Assembly: GCF_902499115.1 (NCBI RefSeq)
Contig: NZ_CABVPN010000012.1
Coordinates: 62,001-126,000, forward strand
Direction: 5' to 3'
DNA length: 64,000 bases
Source: Burkholderia diffusa
GTDB taxonomy: Bacteria > Pseudomonadota > Gammaproteobacteria > Burkholderiales > Burkholderiaceae
Under the pieces are notes generated by a model. The model searched no databases. It was not told the origin of the DNA and saw nothing but the letters and a program-made list of their open reading frames with translations. Both the position numbers and the translations under genes were made by a program. This document shows positions 18,812-27,506 of this stretch, in pieces (position 1 is the first letter of the stretch; every line of letters starts with the position of its first letter).

Positions 18812-19554
18812 CGCATGTGCATGCCGCCGTTGACGTCGAATTCCGCGCCCGTCGCGAAAGCCCCCGCGTCGGAACACAGGAAGGCGACGAGCTCGGCGAT
18901 TTCGTCAGGATTGCCAAGGCGGCCGACCGGAATCTGCGGCAGGATCTTCGTGTCGAGCACTTCCTTCGGCACCGTCTCGAGCATTGCGGTCGCCAGATAG
19001 CCAGGCGCAACCGTGTTGACCGTGACGCCGTGGCGCGCGAGCTCGAGCGCCAGCGCCTTCGTGAAGCCGTGGATGCCAGCCTTCGCGGCCGCGTAGTTCG
19101 CCTGCCCGTATGCGCCGCGCGAACCGTTCACCGAGCCGATGTTCACGATCCGCCCGAAGCCGGCCTCGATCATCCCCGGCACGAACGGCTTCGTCATGTT
19201 GAACATGCCGTCGAGATTGGTGCGCAGCACCGCATCCCACATGCTCTTGGTCATCTTCACGAAGGTGGCGTCGTGCGTGATCCCGGCGTTGTTGACGAGC
19301 ACGTCGACGCGCCCGAACTCGGCCAGCACGCGGGCCCCGCAATGCTGGCACGAATCGTAGTCGGCGACGTCGACCTCGAACGCGTGGAACGTCCTGCCCG
19401 CCTCGCGTTCGTGCGTGAGCCACGTCGCGACGTGGTCGTTGCCTTCGGTGTGCGACACCGCCACCGTCATGCCGGCATCGTGCAGGCGACGGCTGATCGC
19501 GGCGCCGAGCCCGCCCATGCCTCCCGTAATGAAAGCGACACGTTCAGCGCGCAT
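18808..19554 (-). CDS. phaB: Acetoacetyl-CoA reductase
   Basis: A 248-aa short-chain dehydrogenase with T-G-G-M-G-G-L-G at residues 10-17, N-N-A-G-I-T, the catalytic serine region (N-I-G-S-V-N-G), Y154 and K158 in Y-A-A-A-K, and the PhaB-typical P-G-Y-L-A-T. It reduces acetoacetyl-CoA to (R)-3-hydroxybutyryl-CoA, usually with NADPH, supplying PhaC downstream. A role as an electron sink in low oxygen fits the context. Its start lies 11 bp inside the end of the phasin-like gene. Confidence 0.94.
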   Translation of the reverse strand: MRAERVAFITGGMGGLGAAISRRLHDAGMTVAVSHTEGNDHVATWLTHEREAGRTFHAFEVDVADYDSCQHCGARVLAEFGRVDVLVNNAGITHDATFVKMTKSMWDAVLRTNLDGMFNMTKPFVPGMIEAGFGRIVNIGSVNGSRGAYGQANYAAAKAGIHGFTKALALELARHGVTVNTVAPGYLATAMLETVPKEVLDTKILPQIPVGRLGNPDEIAELVAFLCSDAGAFATGAEFDVNGGMHMR

Positions 19555-20074
19555 GGCCGTTCTCCCGTGCGCCAGCCATGCCGTTCAGGCGGCGGGGGGT
19601 ACCCGGCGCCGCGCCGGCCTCGTCCTCGATCCCGTGTTCCAGTGCCGTCATCCAGTCTGCCCACGGCATGCTGGCTTCGTTGACCACGGCCAGTCGTTCC
19701 AGATCGGGCAACCAGTCGGTCTGATAACGCGACAGCGCGCCTGCGCCGTATTCGCGCGCCCAGGTGCGCCATGCGCCGGCGCTCTCGTATTGCGCTCGCA
19801 TGCACAGCTCGGTGGCATCCTGCCAGATCGCGACGCTCGCGATCGCGTAGTCGCGCATCACCTGCCGGGCCGCCTCGCCGAAGGCCGTCCACTCCTTCGT
19901 GTCCGCAAGCGCCTGCTGCAGATGACGAACCGCGTCGCGGTCGCGCTCGATGCGCCGCCCTGCCAGCGCATGCCATTCATGCTGCCAGTCGCGGTTCTGC
20001 GCGACCATGCGCAACGCGAGATCGCAGCCCGCGCGGCAAACGTCATTCGGTGTCGTCAAAGCGTACGTACTCAT
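19544..20074 (-). CDS. Phasin-like PHB granule protein
   Basis: A 176-aa, mostly helical protein with many A, W, E and R residues and no signal peptide. The amphipathic pattern (for example L-A-L-R-M-V-A-Q-N-R-D-W-Q-H-E-W) and its place as first gene before phaB and phaC argue for a phasin, a protein that coats PHB granules. I see no strict Phasin_2 motif, so the call leans on context. The start M-S-T-Y-A-L has AGAGGAAA upstream. The FNR box at 20184-20197 is 116 bp upstream and shared with the divergent stress gene. Confidence 0.7.
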   Translation of the reverse strand: MSTYALTTPNDVCRAGCDLALRMVAQNRDWQHEWHALAGRRIERDRDAVRHLQQALADTKEWTAFGEAARQVMRDYAIASVAIWQDATELCMRAQYESAGAWRTWAREYGAGALSRYQTDWLPDLERLAVVNEASMPWADWMTALEHGIEDEAGAAPGTPRRLNGMAGARENGHAR

Positions 20075-20183
20075 CGGCTTTCCTCTTTCGATCCGGTCAA
20101 TGGGTTGGCATTCCGCCACATGCCGCCTGCCCGGGATCGGCATCGCGACCGCTTCACTGTGCGGGCATCGCGCAAGGGGGCCG

Positions 20184-20197
20184 TTGATCTGAGTCAA
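20184..20197. promoter_or_regulatory. FNR/ANR-type box between phasin-like and stress genes
   Basis: TTGATctgaGTCAA. Plus strand: TAGACT (20219-20224) after 21 nt, serving the stress gene at 20265. Minus strand: CACAGT after 22 nt, possibly serving the PHB operon. Confidence 0.85.
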
Positions 20198-20264
20198 GTA
20201 CGCGGAAACCCTGCTCCGTAGACTGGATTGCACTGGCGGTTCCCCCGTCGATGGAGCGATCCCG

Positions 20265-21104
20265 ATGAGCTACAAGAGCATAGTCGTGCACCTCGATTCG
20301 AGCGCCCGCGCGCATTCGCGGCTCGAGCTCGCGTTGCGTCTCGCCCGGCGCTTCGGTGCGCATCTGACCGGCCTGTACGCGGTCTACACACCGGAACCGC
20401 ATTCGTTCTACGTGATGGCCGGGTCCGCCGATTACTTCCGTGAACACCGCGAACAGCGCGACGAACGGCTCGCCGCGCTGGAACGCCTGTTCCATGCGGA
20501 GACGGCCCGCGCGAAAGTGCAGGCCGCCTGGGTGCGTGCCGACGATCGCGCCAACCTGGCCGTGCCGCGCGCCGCACGCCTGGCCGACCTCGTGATCGCG
20601 GGCCAGAGCGACCCGAACGATCCCGAGACCTTCATCGACGACCAGTTTCCTGAAAACCTCGTGTTGTCCGCCGGTCGCCCGGTGCTGTTCGTGCCTTACA
20701 CCGGCGAATTCCCGTCGATCGGCGAACGGGTGTTCGTCGCGTGGGACGGCAGCCGGGAAGCGGTCCGCGCCGCGCAGGACGCGATTCCCTTTCTCGAGCA
20801 CGCGAAGCGCACGACGGTCGCCGCCGTGATCGACGGCAATTCGGAAGCGGCAACCACGCGTATTCCGGCCGCCGACGCCGCGCTGATGCTGGCGCGCCAT
20901 GCACGCGACGTGAACGTGCTCGATATCGATGCCGGCGCCGGCTCGGCGATCGGCGACACGTTGCTGTCGCGCGCTTATGAAACGGGTTCCGACCTGCTCG
21001 TGATGGGCGCCTACGGCCATCCGCGCTGGCGCGAGCTGGTGATGGGCGGCGCCACGCGCACGGTGCTGGCGTCGATGACGCTGCCAGTGCTGATGTCGCA
21101 CTGA
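20265..21104 (+). CDS. Universal stress protein, two UspA domains
   Basis: A 279-aa tandem UspA protein (about residues 1-145 and 155-279). The C-terminal domain keeps a nucleotide-loop pattern G-A-Y-G-(9)-G-G, a variant of the G-2x-G-9x-G-[S/T] ATP site; the first domain lacks it. Proteins of this two-domain type are common in anoxia- and dormancy-induced sets. It lies 75 bp after a strong FNR-type promoter and 8 bp before acetate kinase, so the two form an operon. Confidence 0.92.
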   Translation: MSYKSIVVHLDSSARAHSRLELALRLARRFGAHLTGLYAVYTPEPHSFYVMAGSADYFREHREQRDERLAALERLFHAETARAKVQAAWVRADDRANLAVPRAARLADLVIAGQSDPNDPETFIDDQFPENLVLSAGRPVLFVPYTGEFPSIGERVFVAWDGSREAVRAAQDAIPFLEHAKRTTVAAVIDGNSEAATTRIPAADAALMLARHARDVNVLDIDAGAGSAIGDTLLSRAYETGSDLLVMGAYGHPRWRELVMGGATRTVLASMTLPVLMSH

Positions 21105-21112
21105 GCCGGCCG

Positions 21113-22312
21113 ATGCGTACGCTCGCACTGCTCGTCGTGAATGCCGGTTCGTCGAGCGTCAAGTTCTCGATCTTCGCGTATCCGCCGCACGGCGATCCCG
21201 TGCGGCAGCCGTTGCACGGCGGCGAAGCGGTCGCGGCCGGCAACAGCGTGTCGATCCGGTTCGATGCCGATTCGGACGGTTCGCTGCCGCTCGTCGGGGG
21301 CGATCCCTACCGCGCCGTGCTCGCGCAGATCGCGATGTGGATTCGCGTACGGTTGCCGCACATCACGCTGGGCGCGATCGCACATCGCGTCGTACACGGC
21401 GGCGCGCGATACGTGGAGCCGATGGTCATCGACGGTGAAGCGCTGGACGCGCTGCGCACGCTGACGCCGCTGGCACCCTTGCATCAGCCGCACAGCCTGG
21501 ATGCGATCGACGCGCTGCGCGACGCGTTTCCGGATGTCCCGCAGATCGCCGTGTTCGACACCGCGTTTCATCGCACGCTGCCGCGCGTCGAGCAGCTGCT
21601 GCCGTTGCCGCATGCGTGGTTCGACCAGGGCGTGCGCCGCTACGGATTCCATGGGCTGTCGTACGAATACCTGTCCATCGCGCTCGCCGAATCGTTCGGC
21701 GCACGTGCGCATGGCCGCGTGATCGCCGCCCATCTCGGCAGCGGCGCGAGCCTGTGCGCGCTGCGCGACTGCCGCAGCGTCGCGACGACCATGGGCTTCT
21801 CCGCGCTCGACGGATTGATGATGAGCACCCGCTGCGGGACGCTCGACCCTGGCGTCGTCCTCCACCTGCTCGAGGTCGGCAAGCTGTCCGGCGACGCCCT
21901 GGGACACCTGCTGTATCACGAGTCGGGGCTCAAGGGCGTGTCGGGGGCATCCGGCGATCCGCGCGTGCTGCTCGCTTGCGAAGCGGCCGGCGACGAGCCG
22001 GCCCGCGACGCGCTGGCGCTGTACGTCCATCGCATCGTGCGTGAAACCGGCGCGCTGACCGCGCTGCTGGGCGGCCTCGACATGCTGGTCTTCACCGCCG
22101 GCATCGGCGAACACTCGGCGGAACTGCGCGAGCGGATCTGCGCGTCGCTCGGGTGGCTCGGCATCGCGCTCGACGCGCGCGCGAATGCCGCCCACGCGCA
22201 TGTCGTGTCGTCCGCGTCGAGCGCGGTCACCGTGGTCGTCGAGCCGACCAACGAAGCCTGGGTCGCGGCGCGCGCCGCAGTGCGCGTGCTGCGCGGCAAC
22301 CGCGACGGTTGA
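21113..22312 (+). CDS. ackA: Acetate kinase
   Basis: A 399-aa member of the acetokinase family. It has the N-terminal N-A-G-S-S-S-V-K-F signature, R-V-V-H-G-G, the F-D-T-A-F-H and Y-G-F-H-G-L-S blocks, and F-T-A-G-I-G-E near the C-terminus. The reaction is acetyl-phosphate plus ADP to acetate plus ATP, partnered with the Pta encoded at 15963. It is co-transcribed with the upstream stress protein. Its TGA stop lies inside the FNR box that drives the next gene. Confidence 0.96.
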   Translation: MRTLALLVVNAGSSSVKFSIFAYPPHGDPVRQPLHGGEAVAAGNSVSIRFDADSDGSLPLVGGDPYRAVLAQIAMWIRVRLPHITLGAIAHRVVHGGARYVEPMVIDGEALDALRTLTPLAPLHQPHSLDAIDALRDAFPDVPQIAVFDTAFHRTLPRVEQLLPLPHAWFDQGVRRYGFHGLSYEYLSIALAESFGARAHGRVIAAHLGSGASLCALRDCRSVATTMGFSALDGLMMSTRCGTLDPGVVLHLLEVGKLSGDALGHLLYHESGLKGVSGASGDPRVLLACEAAGDEPARDALALYVHRIVRETGALTALLGGLDMLVFTAGIGEHSAELRERICASLGWLGIALDARANAAHAHVVSSASSAVTVVVEPTNEAWVAARAAVRVLRGNRDG

Positions 22313-22322
22313 TCCAGATCAG
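22309..22322 (+). promoter_or_regulatory. FNR/ANR-type box overlapping the ackA stop
   Basis: TTGATccagATCAg, followed after 21 nt by GATGAT (22344-22349). The ackA stop TGA is part of the left half-site. Confidence 0.75.
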
Positions 22323-22381
22323 CGCGATCGGCGTGCGCGCGCCGATGATGATTGCATCAACATCCGTTCAGGGGACACGTC

Positions 22382-22885
22382 ATGTACTCGAACATTCTGG
22401 TTGCGCTCGACGGCAGTGATACGTCGTCCCGCGCACTCGACGCCGCGCTGAACCTCGCGTCGGAGACGGGTGCACGGCTGACTCCCGTCTATGTCGTCGA
22501 TTTCCTGGTGCCGGCCTACGACACGTACGGATACGACCCGTCGATCCTGATCGATGCATTCCGCGAGGAAGGGCTGCGCGTCACGGAAGACGCGGCGAAA
22601 CGCATGAAAGCGCGCGACGTGGCCGGCACGCCGCGGATCTCCAATGTCGCGCCGGCGGGTGAAGACGTCGCGCAACACATCGTCGGTCTCGCCGGCGAGA
22701 TCAACGCCGACCTGATCGTGATGGGCACGCACGGCCGGCGCGGTTTCCAGCGCCTCTTCCTCGGCAGCGTGGCCGAGCGCGTGCTGCGTCAGGCCAGGTG
22801 CCCGGTCCTGATGATTCCGGCGAGCAGCGCGGCGAAGGCGTCCGCCGAGACCACCGCGGCATCAACCGAAAAGGAGCCGTCATGA
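22382..22885 (+). CDS. Universal stress protein, single UspA domain
   Basis: A 167-aa UspA protein with the complete ATP-binding loop G-T-H-G-R-R-G-F-Q-R-L-F-L-G-S (G-2x-G-9x-G-S). The start M-Y-S-N-I-L-V-A-L-D-G-S is typical, and the ATG lies 66 bp after the centre of the FNR box. A polar, alanine/threonine-rich tail of about 20 residues follows the domain. Its stop overlaps the start of the next stress gene. Confidence 0.93.
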   Translation: MYSNILVALDGSDTSSRALDAALNLASETGARLTPVYVVDFLVPAYDTYGYDPSILIDAFREEGLRVTEDAAKRMKARDVAGTPRISNVAPAGEDVAQHIVGLAGEINADLIVMGTHGRRGFQRLFLGSVAERVLRQARCPVLMIPASSAAKASAETTAASTEKEPS

Positions 22886-23715
22886 GCTACAAGACCCTGC
22901 TCGTTCATCTCGACGACAGCGAGCGCTGTGCGACGCGCGTCGACCTCGCCCTCGAACTCGCGGGACGCTGGAACGCCCATCTGATCGGCCTCTACGTGGT
23001 TTGCCAGGACCTCTTCGAGCCGTTGCGACGGCCCGACGAACCGCTGAAGCTGGCGGTCTACGAACGCCTGTGCGACCAGCGGCGCAAGGACGCGGAAGAA
23101 AGGTTCCTGATCGCCGCCGAACGCGCCGGGCGCAGCGTCGAATGGCAAGCGCCGACCGGCAACGTCACCGAGGCCGCGGTCCTGCATGCGCGCCACGCCG
23201 ATCTGCTGGTGCTCGGCCAGGAGAACCCCGACGACCGCCTGACCTACGTCGCACGGCATTTCGTCGAGGACGTCGTGATGGGCAGCGGGCGCCCGGCGCT
23301 CGTCGTGCCCTACGCGGGCGACGTGCGCACGCTCGGCGAGAACGTGCTGATCGGCTGGGACGGTGGGCGCGAGGCCGCGCGCGCGATGGCCGACGCACTG
23401 CCGCTGCTCACCCGCGCGCGCTTCGTCAACGTCGAGACGGTCGCCCGCGGGCAGCCCGATCCGGACAAGACGCCGGCGGGTGTCGACGTCGCCGCGTATC
23501 TCGAACGGCACGGCATTCGCGCGTCGTTCTCGACCACGCCGCGCGAACGGTCGGTGAGCGTGGGTGCGACGCTGCTGAACCGGGCGACCGACCTGCACGC
23601 GGATCTGCTGGTGATGGGCCTGTACAGCCATGCCCGCATGCACGAACGCGTGCTGGGCGGCGCGACGCGCACGATCCTCGAGACGATGACGGTGCCGGTC
23701 CTGCTGTCTCACTGA
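22882..23715 (+). CDS. Universal stress protein, two UspA domains
   Basis: A 277-aa tandem UspA protein closely related in layout to that at 20265 (both begin M-S-Y-K and end in V-L-L/M-S-H). In the second domain the ATP loop is altered (G-L-Y-S where G-x-x-G is expected), so nucleotide binding is doubtful. The start overlaps the stop of the single-domain stress gene; an open frame extends upstream through that gene in another phase. Confidence 0.92.
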   Translation: MSYKTLLVHLDDSERCATRVDLALELAGRWNAHLIGLYVVCQDLFEPLRRPDEPLKLAVYERLCDQRRKDAEERFLIAAERAGRSVEWQAPTGNVTEAAVLHARHADLLVLGQENPDDRLTYVARHFVEDVVMGSGRPALVVPYAGDVRTLGENVLIGWDGGREAARAMADALPLLTRARFVNVETVARGQPDPDKTPAGVDVAAYLERHGIRASFSTTPRERSVSVGATLLNRATDLHADLLVMGLYSHARMHERVLGGATRTILETMTVPVLLSH

Positions 23716-23723
23716 GCGAACCC

Positions 23724-23756
23724 AAACGGGGTCGGCCACTCGCGGCTGCCCCGTTT
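23724..23756. terminator. Bidirectional terminator-like hairpin
   Basis: AAACGGGG pairs with CCCCGTTT across a 17-nt loop, between the convergent stress genes ending at 23715 and 23770. It is A-rich on one side and T-rich on the other, as in a two-way terminator. Confidence 0.65.
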
Positions 23757-23769
23757 CCTGCTCCGACCG

Positions 23770-24240
23770 TCACAACATGCTGGCGCAGGCGCCCGGCCCC
23801 TCCCGTACGACCAGCACCGGCCGATTTGCGATTCGCACCAGCGATTCGGCGACGCTGCCGAGCAACGCACGGCGCACGCCGCGCCGGCCATGCGTGCCCA
23901 TCACGATCAGATCCGCATCGCATTCGGCGGCGGCTCGCGCCAGCACGTCCGAGATGTCCTCTCCGCACGCGTCGATCGTTTGCGCGATGCCACGCACGCC
24001 GGACAGCTGGAACGCGGTTTCCGCGTCCGAGACCGCGACAGCGGCCCTGTCCGCGTCCAGTCCGGCCGGGTCGCGCTGGTCGATATAGCCGCTATCGACG
24101 TCGGCCAGCCGTGGCGCATCCGATACCACGCACATGGCGATGACCAGGCTGCCCGAATCGCGGGCGAGCGAAATCGCCTCGTCGAGCGCGAGCCGCGCAC
24201 TGCGGCTGCCGTCGAGTGCCACAAAGATCCTTTGGTACAT
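23770..24240 (-). CDS. Universal stress protein, single UspA domain
   Basis: A 156-aa UspA protein with M-Y-Q-R-I-F-V-A-L-D-G-S at the start and the full ATP loop G-T-H-G-R-R-G-V-R-R-A-L-L-G-S. It is monocistronic: a hairpin lies downstream and its own FNR box upstream (24312-24325), with CAGACT placed 21 nt after the box. It is similar to the stress protein at 37120. The longer open frame upstream of the chosen ATG contains the promoter and is not coding. Confidence 0.92.
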   Translation of the reverse strand: MYQRIFVALDGSRSARLALDEAISLARDSGSLVIAMCVVSDAPRLADVDSGYIDQRDPAGLDADRAAVAVSDAETAFQLSGVRGIAQTIDACGEDISDVLARAAAECDADLIVMGTHGRRGVRRALLGSVAESLVRIANRPVLVVREGPGACASML

Positions 24241-24311
24241 GGTGCCTCCCTGCCGTCGTCCGGATTCGACCGGTTCGTGAAACCAGTCTGATCCCGGCGG
24301 GCGCCTTTCCG

Positions 24312-24325
24312 TTGACACGGGTCAA
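24312..24325 (-). promoter_or_regulatory. FNR/ANR-type box for the stress gene at 23770
   Basis: TTGACacggGTCAA. CAGACT (24285-24290, minus strand) begins 21 nt away. The plus-strand sensor kinase start is 170 bp away and probably not driven by it. Confidence 0.8.
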
Positions 24326-24488
24326 GCACGCACGGTGCCGCCCGTACGAATCGGTCCCGATTGGCGAACGTCAGGAAAGCGCGCACAATCCGGGGCGATA
24401 TCGCAGTTGCGGCCCGCCACGCTGTTCGTGCCTCGCGTCCGGCCCGCCGCCAGCCAGCCACCGACGAAGTCGGTCAGGATCAACGGCA

Positions 24489-26477
24489 ATGACAACGAAT
24501 TCGCCCCCCTTCAGGGCCGGGCCGGCGTCGCGCCGGATCCGGCCCGCGCGATATGCAGCCATGGCCGCGCTGCTGACGCTGGCGCTTGGCCTGACTGCAA
24601 CGTTTGCGGCGTCCCGGGCACTGCAGAACGGGGCACGGCACGTCGCCCAGGCGAGGTTCGAGCAAACCGCGATACTCGCGACGGCCGACCTTCGGCGCAC
24701 CCTCCTCGGCGCGGCTGCCGTATTGCGCAGCGCGCGCGGCTTTGCATCAACCCTGCCCGCGCCGCAATCCGGGGCTGCGTGGCGCCGCTATCTCGCCAGT
24801 CTGAATCTGGACGGATTGCAGTCGCCCGTCCGCAGCCTCGGGAGAATCGAGCCGAGCGCGGCGGAGGACAATCAGGCGACCCGGCAGGCGCTGCAGCGCA
24901 CGGCGGAAACCGGCAGGGTCGCGCTCGCCGCGAACGCGATCCAGGACAGCACTGATTCAATGATTGCCCGGACGGACCTGACGCTGTACCTGCCGATTTA
25001 TGGGAGCGCTCAAGATATCGCTTCGTCCGGGCCGCAGCACGCGACGGCCACCGGGTACGTTTTTGCGGCGCTGAATCCGGATCGCCTCGTCGATTCGTCC
25101 GTTCTCGACCGCTTGCACCTGGAAATCACGGCCGACAATCCGGCCGCGCCGGTGTACTCCGGAGGCGTCGGCGACTCGACTGCCGCACGCGACATGCTCC
25201 AGCGAACCGATTCGCTGACGTTCGGCGGCACGCCGCTCTCGCTGCGCTACAGCGCGCCGCGCGCCGACACGTCCGGCTTCATGATGGCCGTCCTGCTGGC
25301 CGGCACCGTGCTCTCGCTGACGCTGGCCGCGCTCGTGCAGCAGGTCGTCGCGAAGCGAGGGCTCGCCGGTATGCCCGCCGGCGACAGCCAACCCACCGAG
25401 GCGCGGATGATGGGCATCATCCGGTCGTCGATGGAGGCCATCATCACCGTCGACGAAAGCCAGACGATCGTGATCTTCAACCCGGCCGCCGAACGCGTGT
25501 TCGGCGTCTCCGCGATGGAGGCGGTCGGCGCTCCGCTGTCCCGCTTCATCCCCGAGCGCTTCCGCGCCGCGCATGCGCGACACGTCGAGCAATTCGGCGT
25601 GACGGGCGTGTCGGAGCGCCAGATGGGGCGGCAGCGCGTGCTGTTCGGCTTGCGCGCCGACGGCACCGAGTTTCCGATCGAGGCGTCGATCTCGCAGATT
25701 CGCGACGGCACCGGCAAGCTATACACGGTCATGCTGCGCGACGTGACCGAGCGCATGCGCGCGGAAAATGCCCTCAAGCAGTCACGCGAGGAACTGCGCG
25801 ACCTGTCCGCCAACCTGCAGAACGTGCGCGAGGAAGAGAAGACGCGCATCGCCCGCGAGTTGCACGACGACCTCGGCCAGCAACTCACCGCGCTCAAGAT
25901 GGATCTCTCGGCCGTCGAGCTGGGGCTCGGTGGTGTTGTCGCCCCCAATACCGGTGTGCGCGAGCAGTTGGGCGGCATGCATCGCCTGATCGATTCGATC
26001 GTTGCGTCCGTGCGGCGCATCGCGGCCGATCTGCGGCCGGTGATGCTCGACGACCTGGGCCTCGTTCCGGCGATCGAATGGCTTGCAAACGATTTCACGC
26101 GCCGCTACCGGATCACGGTCGACCGGGACATCGCGCCCGTCGACACCGCGTTCACGGGCACCGGCTCGACCACGCTGTTCCGCATCGTGCAGGAGGCGCT
26201 GACCAACGTCGCGCGGCACGCGGACGCGACGCACGTGAAGCTCGCATTGAAAGTGGAAGACGGATATTGCATGCTGCGCATCGCGGACAACGGTCACGGC
26301 GCGCCGGAGCACACCCGCGATGCGCAGGAACGCCCGTCGTTCGGCCTGATCGGCATCCGCGAGCGCGCGCACATGCTCGACGGGACGGTGACGATCGACA
26401 ACCGGCCAGGCGCGGGATTCACGATCACCGTGGCGCTGCCGCTTCACGCCATCCAGCAAGGAGATGTGCTGTCATGA
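24489..26477 (+). CDS. CHASE-PAS sensor histidine kinase (NarX/FixL-like, HisKA_3)
   Basis: A 662-aa kinase. One N-terminal helix (about residues 23-41), a CHASE-like extracytoplasmic domain (about 45-255), a second helix near 265-285, a PAS domain (about 305-420), a coiled linker, a HisKA_3 phospho-acceptor (R-E-L-H-D-D-L-G-Q-Q, His459) and a HATPase domain ending in G-F-T-I-T-V-A-L-P. In the PAS domain His362 falls where FixL has its haem ligand, and an arginine near 383 could match FixL Arg220; both also occur in non-haem PAS domains. It is coupled to the response regulator by ATGA and probably phosphorylates it. Confidence 0.9.
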   Translation: MTTNSPPFRAGPASRRIRPARYAAMAALLTLALGLTATFAASRALQNGARHVAQARFEQTAILATADLRRTLLGAAAVLRSARGFASTLPAPQSGAAWRRYLASLNLDGLQSPVRSLGRIEPSAAEDNQATRQALQRTAETGRVALAANAIQDSTDSMIARTDLTLYLPIYGSAQDIASSGPQHATATGYVFAALNPDRLVDSSVLDRLHLEITADNPAAPVYSGGVGDSTAARDMLQRTDSLTFGGTPLSLRYSAPRADTSGFMMAVLLAGTVLSLTLAALVQQVVAKRGLAGMPAGDSQPTEARMMGIIRSSMEAIITVDESQTIVIFNPAAERVFGVSAMEAVGAPLSRFIPERFRAAHARHVEQFGVTGVSERQMGRQRVLFGLRADGTEFPIEASISQIRDGTGKLYTVMLRDVTERMRAENALKQSREELRDLSANLQNVREEEKTRIARELHDDLGQQLTALKMDLSAVELGLGGVVAPNTGVREQLGGMHRLIDSIVASVRRIAADLRPVMLDDLGLVPAIEWLANDFTRRYRITVDRDIAPVDTAFTGTGSTTLFRIVQEALTNVARHADATHVKLALKVEDGYCMLRIADNGHGAPEHTRDAQERPSFGLIGIRERAHMLDGTVTIDNRPGAGFTITVALPLHAIQQGDVLS

Positions 26478-27121
26478 TCAGGGTACTCATCGCCGACGAC
26501 CACGCACTCGTCAGGGAGGGTCTTCGACACATCCTGCAGAGCGCGAGCGGTTTCGAGGTCGTCGGGGAAGCGCACGACGGTGCCTCGACGATCGCGCTCA
26601 TGCGCGACAGGGACGCCGACGTGCTGGTGCTCGACCTGTCGATGCCCGGCCGCAACGGTGTCGAACTCATCAAGCAGGTCAAGGACGAGAAGCCGGGATT
26701 GCATATCCTCGTGCTGACGATGCATGCCGAACAGCAATATGCGGTGCGTGCGTTCCGGGCGGGCGCCTCGGGCTACATGACCAAGGAAAGTGCCAGCGCC
26801 GAACTGGTCGCTGCATTGAGCAAGATCGCGGCCGGCGGCGTCTACGTCAGCCTGACCATGGCCGAGCAGTTCGCGCAGAGTCTGAACGAGCCGACCGATC
26901 TCCTGCCGCACCAGCGCCTGTCCGACCGCGAGTTCGACGTCTTCCGGCGCGTCACCATCGGCGAGTCGATTTCCGAAATCGCGCAGGCGCTCTGCGTCAG
27001 CGTCAAGACCGTCAGCACGTACAAGACGCGGATCCTCGAGAAGATGCAGATGCCGAACGACACGGCACTCGTGCGCTACGCGATGCGCCACAAGCTGTTC
27101 GAGGACCCGGACGACCTCTGA
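26474..27121 (+). CDS. NarL/FixJ-type response regulator
   Basis: A 215-aa regulator: receiver domain with acidic residues D8-D9, phospho-acceptor D54 and K104-region lysine (Y-M-T-K-E), then a LuxR-type helix-turn-helix (L-S-D-R-E-F-D-V-F-R-R and I-S-E-I-A-Q-A-L-C-V-S-V-K-T-V-S-T-Y). It is coupled to the sensor gene upstream. A conserved inverted repeat GTAGGAA/TTCCTAC in the promoters at 27226 and 31888 is a candidate target, by position only. Confidence 0.93.
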   Translation: MIRVLIADDHALVREGLRHILQSASGFEVVGEAHDGASTIALMRDRDADVLVLDLSMPGRNGVELIKQVKDEKPGLHILVLTMHAEQQYAVRAFRAGASGYMTKESASAELVAALSKIAAGGVYVSLTMAEQFAQSLNEPTDLLPHQRLSDREFDVFRRVTIGESISEIAQALCVSVKTVSTYKTRILEKMQMPNDTALVRYAMRHKLFEDPDDL

Positions 27122-27223
27122 CGGCGGCATCCGGCATGGCCGCGCCCCGGTCTTGATGCCCCGAAAGTATCGCTGACGACGGCCATGCGGGCGCGGCGAC
27201 GCTCGCGACAAGTTGCCGCGCCT

Positions 27224-27312
27224 TTGTAGGAACCCCCCTACAAGACTTCCATCTCACCTACGCCAACTTCAATTCCGGCTGATTTTCTTGACGTTGCGCA
27301 ACATCCATACTG
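27224..27312 (+). promoter_or_regulatory. Conserved promoter module P1 (FNR-type regulator gene)
   Basis: GTAGGAA at 27226, CCTAC at 27257, ACTTCA at 27266, CCGGCTGATT at 27275 and ATACTG at 27307. The same five blocks with identical spacing (31, 9, 9 and 32 bp) occur at 31888-31974. P1 also has a local palindrome TTGTAGG-N6-CCTACAA. This 385-bp intergenic region has no FNR-type box. Confidence 0.6.
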
Positions 27313-27506
27313 CACATCAAGAAAAGCGAACACACGTGCCTCCCGGAGCCAAGGCCGCATCATCGACGAGACCGGCATATCGGTCTCCCGGCGCGTCCGG
27401 TGGGGTTTTCCCGACAGGAAGGCGGCAGAGACCAAGGCCGCCGGTACAACGGTCAGCGCACCCCGCCCGACGGCAAGCCGCCGCTGCCCCCGAACTGGAG
27501 CCGATC

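Noticed and set aside
27288..27301. TTGACGTTGCGCAA upstream of the FNR-type gene as an FNR box
   Set aside because: The right half lacks TCAA and the -10 spacing does not fit; treated as part of promoter module P1 instead.
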